Assembly (NCBI GenBank): GCA_902494555.1
Contig: CABUTR010000004.1
Coordinates: forward strand, 1 to 64,000
Length of the DNA stretch: 64,000 bases
Origin: an uncultured Collinsella sp.
GTDB taxonomy: Bacteria > Actinomycetota > Coriobacteriia > Coriobacteriales > Coriobacteriaceae
Direction of reading: 5' to 3'
Positions 35,715 to 43,916 of the stretch are shown here, one piece after another; position 1 is the stretch's first letter; each line of letters begins with the position of its first letter. Position numbers and translations under genes: made by a program. The notes beneath the pieces were generated by a model. It was not told the origin of the DNA, did no database searches, and was given only the letters and a program-made list of their open reading frames with translations.

Positions 35715-35806
35715 CTCCCAAACCTACCAAAAAGGGACAGGTTTATTTTGGCAGGTTTTATCTGGGCAAACGTCGAAGCCGCCACAAAGGCACCCTTTGT
35801 GGCGGC
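35715..35806. repeat. element D, left arm with a different inner hairpin
   Basis: The left arm (35721-35765) is almost identical to 18061-18105, differing at the ATTT/AAAA positions. The inner stem is GTCGAAGCCGCCACAAAGG with a perfect complement around a CAC loop, unrelated to that of the 18057 copy. The right outer arm is missing. It sits between the cyclo-ligase and hicB. Confidence 0.82.
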
Positions 35807-35824
35807 TTCGACTCGACGTTGGCT

Positions 35825-36154
35825 TCACAGCGCCGCAGCGATCGCTTCAGTCACAAACTTATTGAGTGACTCACCCTTCTTTGCCGCTGCCAGTGCCGCC
35901 TGTTTGTGAAGCTCGGAACCCGTTCTTACGTTGAACGAGCCCTTAAAAGCCCGCTCGGGTTCCTTGCCCTTTTCGGCGCAAAATTCAAGGTAATCGTCGA
36001 CGGCGTCGTGGAAACATTGCTCCACTTCTTTGGCCGTGGAACCTTCAAATACGATTGCGTCCCTAATGCCGGCGACCATACCTGTTAGCACATGCTGTTC
36101 GGCATCGAACTCGACCGGGGCGAAATAACCCTTGTATGCCAAAACGTTACTCAT
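35825..36154 (-). CDS. hicB: HicB family antitoxin
   Basis: A 109-aa HicB. The partial RNase-H-like HicB fold (about residues 1-65, YKGYFAPVEFDAEQHVLTGMVAGI) is followed by a ribbon-helix-helix/Arc-type DNA-binding tail (about 70-109, GSFNVRTGSELHKQAALAAAKKGESLNKFV). It would bind HicA and repress the operon. The ATG at 36154 has GGAGG five bases upstream and overlaps the end of hicA by eight bases. Confidence 0.9.
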   Translation of the reverse strand: MSNVLAYKGYFAPVEFDAEQHVLTGMVAGIRDAIVFEGSTAKEVEQCFHDAVDDYLEFCAEKGKEPERAFKGSFNVRTGSELHKQAALAAAKKGESLNKFVTEAIAAAL

Positions 36155-36410
36155 GACTACCTCCGACATCTTGCAGAAAGCGAACGATGTTTCGAATGGT
36201 TCCCGCTGTCAATTCGTCAGATGGATGAGGTGCGTGCATTACGAACATCCTGCCGTCCGATGGCCTGTAGAAGCGAACGCGCGATCCGGATGTCTTGCCT
36301 TTGCTGTCCATTTCAAAGCCATACGAAGCCATGACTTTTAAAAAATCCGCATAACGATACGTCGAAGGGCAGCTAAACAGTTGGGCGATGAGTTTATCGG
36401 ATCGAGTTAT
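36147..36410 (-). CDS. hicA: HicA family mRNA interferase toxin with a non-standard (ATA) or lost start codon
   Basis: Full similarity to HicA runs over 87 codons: residues 2-31 give the expected TRSDKLIAQLFSC... and RYADFLKVMASYGFE, then GKTSGSRVRFY, HAPHPSDEL and the C-terminal helix. The position where the family has Met reads ATA (36410-36408 on the minus strand), just after GAGGCGGG, which could be a ribosome site. An in-frame TGA lies three codons upstream and the first ATG is 26 codons in (36332), which would delete the first helix. So the gene uses a rare ATA start, has lost its start codon, or makes a shortened protein. The dsRNA-binding-like fold is otherwise complete. Confidence 0.75.
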   Translation of the reverse strand: MTRSDKLIAQLFSCPSTYRYADFLKVMASYGFEMDSKGKTSGSRVRFYRPSDGRMFVMHAPHPSDELTAGTIRNIVRFLQDVGGSHE

Positions 36411-36473
36411 CCCGCCTCACATTCTGCAACTATATTCTAGTTGCAATTTCAGTTCGATGCAAGCACCTCTACT

Positions 36474-36547
36474 ATAGAACATGTGTGCGTATAGAACAAG
36501 TGTTCGAACTACCACGAAGGGCGCCTGTGAACTGCGCCCTTCGTGGT
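36474..36547. repeat. ATAGAAC pair and bidirectional hairpin downstream of the M16 protease
   Basis: ATAGAACA at 36474 and 36492 resembles the SIS-3 operator. A 17-bp stem ACTACCACGAAGGGCGC with its complement (36510-36549) follows, with TTTT on the plus side; it sits 15 bp past the protease stop. Confidence 0.5.
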
Positions 36548-36565
36548 AGTTTTGCTTGCCGTGCC

Positions 36566-39500
36566 TTAGCCCAGCAGGTCGACTACGTTGAAGCCGGCGT
36601 TGCTCTTGGCGATGACTTCGCGGCTGCCAAAGACGCAGGTGGGCGATTCGGCTGCGATACGCGCCACGTCGGCGCCGAGCGAGCGCAGCTCACCGGGCGT
36701 GGCGGCGAGCATCTGGGCGCGACGCTCCTCGCGCGCATGCGAATCGAGCCCGGCCAGGTAGGTCGTGTTGCGGCGCTTGGTGAGCGCATACGGCTTCACC
36801 GGCGCGTCCATGCCGCTCACGCAGCTCACGATAAAGCCCTCAAAGGCGGCCTCGTCGGGCTCAAAGCTGCCAAGCCATGCACCCGCGCGCTTCACGCGCT
36901 CAATCGAAGGATCGATCGCCGGGTCGCGGTAGGTGTAGAACGCCGTCTGGCGCTCGCCGGCTGCGCGGAATCCGCAGCCGTACGCACCGCCCTTCACGCG
37001 AATCTCGTTCCACAGGTAATCGTAGGAGAGCGCGTTGGCAGCCACGGCCCAGGCGCCCGTCACGTCGATGCCCAGGCGACGCGGGTCGCACGCGCTTGCC
37101 GCAAAGCAGATATCGCTGGGGATGACGAAAGCCTCGTGGCGGTCGCGCGGCGTCGGCACCACGAGAGCGTCGCGGCCGGTATCGGCACCATCGCCCGCAC
37201 CCAGCCCCAGGTCGCCCGCGGCATCCCAGTATGCGTCAAAGTCCTCGTTGCTGCCGGTAAAGCTCGCCATGCAGCCATCGGCCACAAAGATACGCTCCGC
37301 CAGCTCGGCAAGCTTGGTACGCAGCCCGTCCACGCGCTCGTCAAAGTGCTCGAGCAGATCGCGCAGGAACAGGTAGAAATCCACGCCCGAAAGCTGCTCG
37401 CGCACCACGGCCGAAGGCGAGCTGTAGCTCATCGCGCGACCGAGCGCCGCCGAGTGGCCGTTGTTGATAAAGCCCTGCTCAAGCCCAATGCGAATCTGCG
37501 TGAGCACGTCGCGCACGCGGTCGGCGTCGGCGTCTGCCAAAAGCGTGCTCGACCACACCTCGCGCGGCAGACTCGCCAGCGCATCGATCTTCTCGGACAG
37601 GGCGCCGGCGCTCACCAGCAGGTAGGGGCGCACGCCGTCCACTTCGGGCTGGGTCATGACCTCGGTCGTAAAGCTCAAAAAGCCGAGCTTGCCAGCGAGC
37701 AAGTTGTCGAGTTCCTCGGCCGAGTGCTCGCGCGTGGGCAGCTGCTTAAGCAGGCGGCAGAGCAGTGTCACATAAGGCAGGTCCTCAAACGCGACGCAGC
37801 TCAGGTCGAAATACTGCATGGCGTAGGCCAGACGGTTGGTGGGGATGCCGTGGCGCAGGCAGGGGATGGGCGCGGTCGTGTCCACGACCAGCGGCGGCTC
37901 GGGGCGCGCCTCGCCAATGTCGGACACGCGCAGGCGCGGCAGCGTGGCCTTGGCCTCGGGCGTGTCTTCCGCCTCCTGCGCGGCACGCAGCGCGGCCGTG
38001 CGCTCGACCACGTCGGCCAGCTCGGCATCGGTCATGGCATCGCGCTTGGCTGCCAGCTCGGCGGCCTCGGCACCCTCCGAACCCTCGGCGGCGTCCACCG
38101 GCACCAGCTCGACCAGTGCCATGTGATCGTTTTCCAGCACCAGATCGCGCAGCAGGTCCTCAAAGTAGCTGCCGTCCAGCTCGCCACGCAGCTCCTCGTA
38201 CACCGGGCCGTACTTGAGCGCCAGCGTCGCGGCGTCGTCATCGTAGAGCCAGGTGCTCAGCGCATCGCATGCAATGGCCACGCCGTCGGCGATACCGTAG
38301 TCGCGCTGGCGCAGATCGTACTCGTTGCTGCTGATGATAGCTTCCAGGCGCTCGCGCGGAACGCCGTGCTCGCACAGGTCGCGGCAGGCGTCCTGGAACA
38401 CGCGACGCAGCTCGCGCGCCACGCCGGGCTGCGCGTTTTGCAGCATGATGAGCTCGTAGGGCTGCAGGCTCTCGGCCGCGGTATAGCTCACCACGTTGCC
38501 GCCCAGGCCGGCGGCCAGAATGGCCTTCTTAACCGGTGCTTCGTTGGAGCCCAGCAACGCCTCGAACAGGATATCCGCCGCGATCGTGCGCTTACGGTCG
38601 AGCGCGCTGCCCAGCACCAGGCCCAGGCCCACCAGGGCGTTCTCGGGCGTGGTGGCCATCTCGACGCGCTTATACTCGCAGGTCACGGGCGCCTGCACGC
38701 CCAGCGGATTGGGCGCCAGCGTGGACGGGTCCTCGCTGGCGGCAACGGCTGCGTCCATGCGGCGGCTCGCGGCACTCGGCTGCGACAGATAACGCTCGTC
38801 CAAAAAGGCCAGCGCGCGGTCCACGTCCAGGTCGCCGTAGAGCGTTATATAAGAGTTGGAAGGATTGTAGTGGCGCGCGTGCGTGTCCAGGAACTGCTCG
38901 TAGGTGAGCGCGGGGATCGCGCGCGGGTCGCCACCGCTCTCGTGTGCATAGGCGGTGTCGGGGTAGAGCGCGGCGTTGACGGCGTCGTCCAGCACGCTCA
39001 TGGGGTCGGACAGCGCGCCCTTCATCTCGTTGAACACCACGCCGTTATAGCGCAGCGTGCCCTCGCGTAGGCTCGCGGCGCCGCCCTCGCCCTCGGCGCC
39101 CTTCGGCAGGCCCAGCTCGTAGTGCCAGCCCTCCTGCTCAAAAATGGTGGGTTTGGTATAGATGGCCGGGTTGAACACCGCGTCCAGGTACACGTCCATC
39201 AGGTTGTACAGATCCTGCTCGTTGGTGGTGGCAACGGGGTAGATGGTCTTGTCGGGGTAGGTCATGGCGTTGAGGAACGTCTGCATGGAGCTCTTGATCA
39301 GGTCGACAAACGGCTCCTTGACGGGAAACTTGGCCGATCCGCACAGCACCGAGTGCTCAAGAATATGGAACACGCCGGTGGAATCGGCCGGCGGCGTCTT
39401 AAAGCCAATGGCAAAGGCCTTGTTCTCATCGTCGCATGCCAGGTACAGCAGGCGAGCGCCCGATGCGGTGTGGCGCAGCACGTAGGCGTCCGAATCGAGC

Positions 39501-39604
39501 TCGGGCACGGTCTCGCAGCGCTCGACGGCAAAACCGTGGCAGGTGGTACCGGGCACCAGCAGCGCGGCGGCAGCGGCGCGCGGGTCGGTTGAGGTGGTGG
39601 GCAT
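36566..39604 (-). CDS. M16C (presequence protease-like) zinc metalloprotease
   Basis: A 1012-aa inverted-zinc-motif peptidase. HILEH (80-84) carries the two zinc His and the catalytic Glu, with the third ligand expected in the downstream NEQDLYNLMDVYLDAV region. Two M16 catalytic-like and two inactive domains give the clamshell that degrades unfolded peptides inside the cell. No signal peptide is seen. Length matches the bacterial PreP/Cym1 subgroup. The ATG at 39604 has AAAGGAG seven bases upstream. It is a single-gene unit. Confidence 0.93.
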   Translation of the reverse strand: MPTTSTDPRAAAAALLVPGTTCHGFAVERCETVPELDSDAYVLRHTASGARLLYLACDDENKAFAIGFKTPPADSTGVFHILEHSVLCGSAKFPVKEPFVDLIKSSMQTFLNAMTYPDKTIYPVATTNEQDLYNLMDVYLDAVFNPAIYTKPTIFEQEGWHYELGLPKGAEGEGGAASLREGTLRYNGVVFNEMKGALSDPMSVLDDAVNAALYPDTAYAHESGGDPRAIPALTYEQFLDTHARHYNPSNSYITLYGDLDVDRALAFLDERYLSQPSAASRRMDAAVAASEDPSTLAPNPLGVQAPVTCEYKRVEMATTPENALVGLGLVLGSALDRKRTIAADILFEALLGSNEAPVKKAILAAGLGGNVVSYTAAESLQPYELIMLQNAQPGVARELRRVFQDACRDLCEHGVPRERLEAIISSNEYDLRQRDYGIADGVAIACDALSTWLYDDDAATLALKYGPVYEELRGELDGSYFEDLLRDLVLENDHMALVELVPVDAAEGSEGAEAAELAAKRDAMTDAELADVVERTAALRAAQEAEDTPEAKATLPRLRVSDIGEARPEPPLVVDTTAPIPCLRHGIPTNRLAYAMQYFDLSCVAFEDLPYVTLLCRLLKQLPTREHSAEELDNLLAGKLGFLSFTTEVMTQPEVDGVRPYLLVSAGALSEKIDALASLPREVWSSTLLADADADRVRDVLTQIRIGLEQGFINNGHSAALGRAMSYSSPSAVVREQLSGVDFYLFLRDLLEHFDERVDGLRTKLAELAERIFVADGCMASFTGSNEDFDAYWDAAGDLGLGAGDGADTGRDALVVPTPRDRHEAFVIPSDICFAASACDPRRLGIDVTGAWAVAANALSYDYLWNEIRVKGGAYGCGFRAAGERQTAFYTYRDPAIDPSIERVKRAGAWLGSFEPDEAAFEGFIVSCVSGMDAPVKPYALTKRRNTTYLAGLDSHAREERRAQMLAATPGELRSLGADVARIAAESPTCVFGSREVIAKSNAGFNVVDLLG

Positions 39605-39692
39605 ATGCAGTCTCCTTTGACGCCCCAGCGGGGGCGAATCGAGTCGAATCCTCGAGAGTATACCCATATGGGGCCCTCGACCAATCTGCCGG

Positions 39693-39825
39693 ATGAGCGT
39701 GGATTTTCGGACGGAATCTGCCGCAAAAGCCCAAAATCCGTCCAATAATCCACGCTCATGCGTCAACCACGTATCTCTCGCCTCACATTCATCTCTATGA
39801 CGAGGGATAACTGAGAGACAGACAG
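39693..39825. repeat. element E copy 1, with GAGAGATA-type motifs
   Basis: Arms ATGAGCGTGGATT (39693-39705) and its complement (39747-39759) enclose GGACGGA / TCCGTCC. CCGTCCAATAATCCACGCTC plus four more bases (39738-39761) is identical at 44864-44887. An ATCTCTCG and loose GAGGGATAA / TGAGAGA motifs follow. The rest of 39605-40030 holds no gene. Confidence 0.65.
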
Positions 39826-39967
39826 AAGATAAAAATCAATCGGCTTATCGGATGCATTTATCGCCATCAGGTTGAGGCTGTATGCGGAGATGGATGGACT
39901 CTACACCGCTTACACAAAATAACCCCTGCCTGTCGAAACATATAGAAAATGGCATGGAGTGCTAAAA

Positions 39968-39985
39968 GTTATAATACAATATAAG
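39968..39985. promoter_or_regulatory. GTTATAATAC operator-like site, GntR promoter
   Basis: GTTATAATACAATATAAG, 46 bp before the GntR start at 40031. Related sites lie before EIIA (40828-40845) and SIS-4 (41960-41979). Confidence 0.45.
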
Positions 39986-40030
39986 TCATATATCTATAAA
40001 TTGTTGATTCCTTGCAAAGGTATGGTTGAT

Positions 40031-40735
40031 ATGGTTGAAGCAAATAGCGTTATCCCCCTGTACAAACAGATTGTCCGTGCGCTCTCTGATTCGATCGCCA
40101 ACGGCACGTACCGCCCGGGAGATAAGCTCCCGACCGAGACGGAGCTTATCGAGCAATTTGGCGTGAGCCGAATAACGGTTCGCTCCGCAATTAAAGAAAT
40201 GGAAGATGCTGGGCTTGTTGAGAGGGCCCGCGGCAAGGGCACGTTCGTTTCGTCGGACACACAGATGTATGCCGCGGACGACCGTGAGAGCTTTACCCAT
40301 TCGTGCCAGCTTGCGGGAAAACAGGCGTCTACCAGGGTTCTCGAAATGGGCTGGGACTTCCCAAACCTGCGAGACGCGAAGTTCCTGGGCGTAGACGATA
40401 CCCAAAAGGTATTGCGTAGTCGTCGTCTGCGCCTTGTGGATGGCAAGCCCACGATGCTGGAAACCAATAGCTATTCCGCTGCGCTTTCTTTTTTGGAGCA
40501 TGAATCCCTCGAGGATTCGCTGATGGCGGTACTCGATCGCCAGGGGATCAAGATGGGTCCAAACACGCGTACGCTCGAGGTCTGCTATGCGAGCGAGCTT
40601 GAGGCGGCATACCTTAACGTGGAGCTGGACTCTTCGCTGCTTCTGTTTGTCGATAGACGTTATGCTCCAAGCGGCGAGCCGCTTTTCATCTCCCGTCAGG
40701 TGTACTGCACCGAGCGACTGAAGTTCTATTTGTAA
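40031..40735 (+). CDS. GntR family regulator with UTRA domain, heads the second PTS block
   Basis: A 234-aa HutC-type regulator. The winged helix (about residues 5-75) has LPTETELIEQFGVSRITVR and the wing VERARGKGTFV; the UTRA domain covers about 90-230. It is closer in its UTRA to the 18617 regulator (TLEVCYASELEAAYLNVE against TFEVCYASQNEAFLLNVE) than to the other two. ATG 40031 fits the family start, but ATG 40022 is also in frame. Three matching GTTATAATAC-type sites in this block suggest it controls EIIA-EIIB and SIS-4-EIIC-EIID. Confidence 0.88.
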   Translation: MVEANSVIPLYKQIVRALSDSIANGTYRPGDKLPTETELIEQFGVSRITVRSAIKEMEDAGLVERARGKGTFVSSDTQMYAADDRESFTHSCQLAGKQASTRVLEMGWDFPNLRDAKFLGVDDTQKVLRSRRLRLVDGKPTMLETNSYSAALSFLEHESLEDSLMAVLDRQGIKMGPNTRTLEVCYASELEAAYLNVELDSSLLLFVDRRYAPSGEPLFISRQVYCTERLKFYL

Positions 40736-40827
40736 ATTAGAGATAGATTGGTTTACCGACCAATTGTTACCGTTCGCGGATTTGGAAAATTGACACACCG
40801 CGTAGGTGGAGATTGCTAATATACTTT

Positions 40828-40845
40828 GTTATGACAATATAGTAC
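40828..40845. promoter_or_regulatory. operator-like site upstream of the second PTS
   Basis: GTTATGACAATATAGTAC, 23-40 bp before the EIIA start. It shares GTTAT...CAATATA with the site at 39968 and lies where a -10 region would be expected. Confidence 0.45.
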
Positions 40846-40867
40846 GTCTTATTGATATTGGAGAACT

Positions 40868-41287
40868 ATGAATAAGATATTGCTAGCGAGTCATGGTTAT
40901 CTCGCCCAAGGTATGAAAAGCTCTCTGGAGATTCTGATGGGTACCGACGACCGAATCGAGTGCCTGTGCGCCTATGTCGATGACGACTCAAGGGATGTCG
41001 CGGCGTTGATTGATGCATGGGTGGAGGCGAAGGATCCTGCCGACTCTTGGTTTGTCGTGACTGACATCTTTGGCGGCTCTGTAAGCAACGAATTCATACA
41101 GAGGCAGACTGCCGAATCGTTTACGTTGATCGCCGGAATGAACTTGCCGCTGCTGGTGGAAATGGTTACACAGCTGGACTCCCTGGATGCGGACAAGGCC
41201 AAAGCCGCGGTCGAGGGATCGCGTTCGTTTATTCAGCTTTGCGAGGCGGCGGACATGCTTGCCGGCGCCGAGGAAGAAGATTTCTAG
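40868..41287 (+). CDS. mannose-family PTS EIIA
   Basis: A 139-aa EIIA with phosphorylatable His9 in ILLASHGYLAQG and the VVTDIFGGSVSN stretch (about 63-74). It takes phosphate from HPr for the separate EIIB encoded next. TTGGAGAACT precedes the ATG. The residue pattern is close to the EIIA half of the fused protein at 22138, so the two PTSs share ancestry but differ in domain layout. Confidence 0.92.
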   Translation: MNKILLASHGYLAQGMKSSLEILMGTDDRIECLCAYVDDDSRDVAALIDAWVEAKDPADSWFVVTDIFGGSVSNEFIQRQTAESFTLIAGMNLPLLVEMVTQLDSLDADKAKAAVEGSRSFIQLCEAADMLAGAEEEDF

Positions 41288-41358
41288 TTAGTTCTGGTTC
41301 GAGCCCTAGCTAGGGGTCGAACCTGTCAGTCCCTTTATCACGTGCGGAGATGATAACG

Positions 41359-41832
41359 ATGATTAAGCTTACGAGAGTTGATTACCGACTGATTCACGGC
41401 CAAGTTGCCATGTCCTGGACTCATGCTTTGGATGTAGATTGCATCCTGCTTGCCAGCGATGCGGTGGCAAAAGATGACATGAGGAAGGCGGCCTTGAGGC
41501 TCGCCCGCCCCAACGGCGTGAAGCTCGTCATCAAGGATGTTAACGCTGCTATCGAGGCGCTCAACAGCGGCGTTACCGACAAGTATTCGCTGTTTATCAT
41601 CGCTGAGACGATTGAAGATGTCTATCGTCTCGCTAAGGGCTGCAAAGACATCAAAGAGATCAATCTGGGTGGAACCCGAAAGACTCCTGAGACCACGCTT
41701 CATCCGACCCCTGCAATCTTCGCGACCGAGAAAGATGCCGAGCATATCCAAGAGCTTCTGGGCGATGACGTGGCCATCGAAATCCGTCAGGTTCCCAATG
41801 ACGCTAAGGTGTTTGCCAAGGACGTTTTTTAG
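41359..41832 (+). CDS. mannose-family PTS EIIB
   Basis: A 157-aa EIIB with active His13 in RVDYRLIHGQV. The rest follows the family (ILLASDAVAKDD, INLGGTRKTPETT). Two in-frame ATGs occur at 41350 and 41359; GGAG at 41346-41349 suits the second. A terminator ends this sub-operon before SIS-4. Confidence 0.92.
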   Translation: MIKLTRVDYRLIHGQVAMSWTHALDVDCILLASDAVAKDDMRKAALRLARPNGVKLVIKDVNAAIEALNSGVTDKYSLFIIAETIEDVYRLAKGCKDIKEINLGGTRKTPETTLHPTPAIFATEKDAEHIQELLGDDVAIEIRQVPNDAKVFAKDVF

Positions 41833-41883
41833 CCGAAAACATGCTGGTGTTCGGTATTTATTGAACTGACACTCTATGCCTAT

Positions 41884-41916
41884 GCCCGTCGATCATTTGA
41901 TCGGCGGGCTTTTTAT
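41884..41916 (+). terminator. rho-independent terminator after EIIB
   Basis: GCCCGTCGATCA / TGATCGGCGGGC with a short loop and one mismatch, then TTTTTATT. Confidence 0.9.
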
Positions 41917-41959
41917 TAAAGAAAAATCGAAAAAAACTGAAATAGTTCTTGCATAGTTG

Positions 41960-41979
41960 GTTATATAAAGTATTATAAC
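41960..41979. promoter_or_regulatory. GTTATA/TATAAC palindrome upstream of SIS-4
   Basis: GTTATATAAAGTATTATAAC has perfect 6-bp arms. On its reverse strand it reads GTTATAATAC, the same as the site before the GntR gene at 39968. It lies 48-67 bp before the SIS-4 start. Confidence 0.5.
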
Positions 41980-42026
41980 ATCATGGGATGAATGAAGGGT
42001 TCATCCAAGTGAGTTAGGAGTAAGGG

Positions 42027-43061
42027 ATGTTCAATTTCGATGAGCCTCGTTACGAGAAGGTTGTGAGCGATGCCCTCGCTCTCCGTCCTCAGATTGAGGC
42101 TGCCGTGGACGAGGTCTGCGAGCAGGGTTATTCCAACATCTTCTTCATCGGCTGCGGCGGCACCTGGGCCCACACGCTCCCGATGAAGTATTGGGTCGAG
42201 ACCACCACGGCCGACGTCGACGTCCACTGCGAGATCGCCGCCGAGTTCCTCGCGTGCCCGCCCAAGACCTTCAACAAGGATTCGGTCTGTGTCTTCTCCA
42301 CCCGTACCGGCACCACCCCCGAGATCATCGAGGCTGCCAAGTTCTGCCAGGAGCAGGGCGCCCGCACACTGATGTATGTCTCCAACGACAACACCCCGGC
42401 CACCGAGTACGCCGATTACAAGTTCTTCAGCTTCGCCGAGGACGACGTCCTGTGCGAGGCCATCTACACCTACCAGATCACGCTGGTCGCCCGCTTCCTC
42501 AAGAACGCCGGCGCCTTCCCCAAGTACGACACCTTCATGGAGGAGTTCGGCAACATCGCTCCGTACCTCATCAAGGCCAAGGACGCTCAGGACGAGCGCT
42601 GCGCCGCCATGGCCGAGGACTTCAAGGACACCGACTACCACATGGTGATTGGTTCCGGCATGCTCTGGGGCGAGGCCTACGACTACGCTATGTGCATTCT
42701 CGAGGAGATGCAGTGGATCAAGACCAAGTCTATCCACGCCGCCGAGTTCTTCCACGGCACCATCGAACTGTGCGAGGAGGGCACGAGCCTCATTATGCTC
42801 TACGGCGAGGATGACACCCGTAAGCTTATGGACCGCGTGGACAACTTCACTCACATGCTCGCCGACGAGAAGGGCGTCCATGTCCGCGTGAACAAGTTCG
42901 ACACCGCCGAGGTCGAGCTGCCGTTCAGCGACCCCGAGTTCCGCAAGATCGTCTCCCCGATGGTCACCTACACCATCACCGAGCGTCTGAGCTGCCATCT
43001 CGAGCACGTCCGAAACCACCCGCTCACCACGCGTCGTTACTATCACCAGATGAACTACTAA
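42027..43061 (+). CDS. SIS-domain deglycase, paralogue 4 (FraB-like)
   Basis: A 344-aa double-SIS protein. Motif 1 is FFIGCGGTWAHTLP, the phosphate loop is STRTGTTPEI, and the active site HAAEFFHGTIEL has Glu240 and His243, the same two residues that catalyse in FraB. The HGT in place of HGP, and LCEEG after it, set it apart from the other three and resemble FraB (6-phosphofructose-aspartate deglycase). TTAGGAGTAAGGG precedes the ATG. EIIC and EIID follow on the same strand, so the operon order is deglycase-EIIC-EIID. Substrate is inferred. Confidence 0.87.
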   Translation: MFNFDEPRYEKVVSDALALRPQIEAAVDEVCEQGYSNIFFIGCGGTWAHTLPMKYWVETTTADVDVHCEIAAEFLACPPKTFNKDSVCVFSTRTGTTPEIIEAAKFCQEQGARTLMYVSNDNTPATEYADYKFFSFAEDDVLCEAIYTYQITLVARFLKNAGAFPKYDTFMEEFGNIAPYLIKAKDAQDERCAAMAEDFKDTDYHMVIGSGMLWGEAYDYAMCILEEMQWIKTKSIHAAEFFHGTIELCEEGTSLIMLYGEDDTRKLMDRVDNFTHMLADEKGVHVRVNKFDTAEVELPFSDPEFRKIVSPMVTYTITERLSCHLEHVRNHPLTTRRYYHQMNY

Positions 43062-43142
43062 TCCTCTCAAATTGCTGCGGTTGTCTGCAGGCGAGCTGCG
43101 CAGAATGCCTCGCCTGCAGACCTGTTTCTGGGGTTGATCGAA

Positions 43143-43916
43143 ATGGTTGTCCAGTATCTTCTTGTTGCACTGGTCGCATTTATTGCGTCCATGGACGAGC
43201 AATTATTTGGCATTACGATGCTTGGTCGTCCGCTGTTTACGAGCCTGTTTGTCGGCTTGATTCTTGGCGATGTCCAGCAGGGCGTTATCGTCGGCGCTGC
43301 TTTGGAGTCCATGTTCATGGGCGCCATCATGGTCGGCGCGGCGGTTCCTCCCGAGGTCTATGCCTCCGGTGTGCTTGGCTGCGCGTTTGCCGTCATTACG
43401 GGTACGGGCACGGCAACTGCCGTCGCGCTCGCCCTTCCCGTCTCCGTCTTCCTTCAGGTGTGGCGCAACTTCTGCTACGCCGTTCCGGGTGCCTTTGCCT
43501 GCAAGAAGATTGAGACCGCTCTGGCAAATCGCGATCTTGCCAAGGCGAATCTGTACCATCTGACCATCGTGCCGCTGTCGATTGGCATTCCGTCTGCACT
43601 GCTGGTGTTTGGCTCGCTGTTCTTTGGTGCCGACCTCATCAACAATGCGCTCAACGCGATTCCGCAGTTTGTGATGGACGGCCTCAACGTTGCGTCCGGC
43701 GTCATGGTCTGCATCGGCTTCGCTCTTCTTATTAGGACCATGGGCGACAACAAGCTTCTTCCTTGGCTGTTCTTGGGATTCATTATGGTCATCTACCTCA
43801 AGATGGACGTTGTCGGTGTCGCCGCAGCTGCCATTTGCGTCGCGCTGCTCCTGGCCTTCCGCGAGGGCTCGTCCGGTCCGCAGACGGTTGCTGCAGATGA
43901 AGAGGAGGACTTCTAA
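43143..43916 (+). CDS. mannose-family PTS EIIC
   Basis: A 257-aa membrane protein with the EIIC pattern LGRPLFTSLFVGLILGD and ALESMFMGAIMVGAAVPPE, and seven or more helices. The end is acidic (DEEEDF). The ATG at 43143 has a weak CTGGGG upstream; a TTG at 43134 is possible. The stop overlaps the EIID start as TAATG, so the pair is translationally coupled. Confidence 0.9.
   Translation: MVVQYLLVALVAFIASMDEQLFGITMLGRPLFTSLFVGLILGDVQQGVIVGAALESMFMGAIMVGAAVPPEVYASGVLGCAFAVITGTGTATAVALALPVSVFLQVWRNFCYAVPGAFACKKIETALANRDLAKANLYHLTIVPLSIGIPSALLVFGSLFFGADLINNALNAIPQFVMDGLNVASGVMVCIGFALLIRTMGDNKLLPWLFLGFIMVIYLKMDVVGVAAAAICVALLLAFREGSSGPQTVAADEEEDF

Noticed and set aside
36485..39070. Long open frame on the plus strand (861 codons)
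   Set aside because: It is antisense to the M16C protease, which has intact HILEH and family similarity throughout; the plus frame is a codon-bias shadow.
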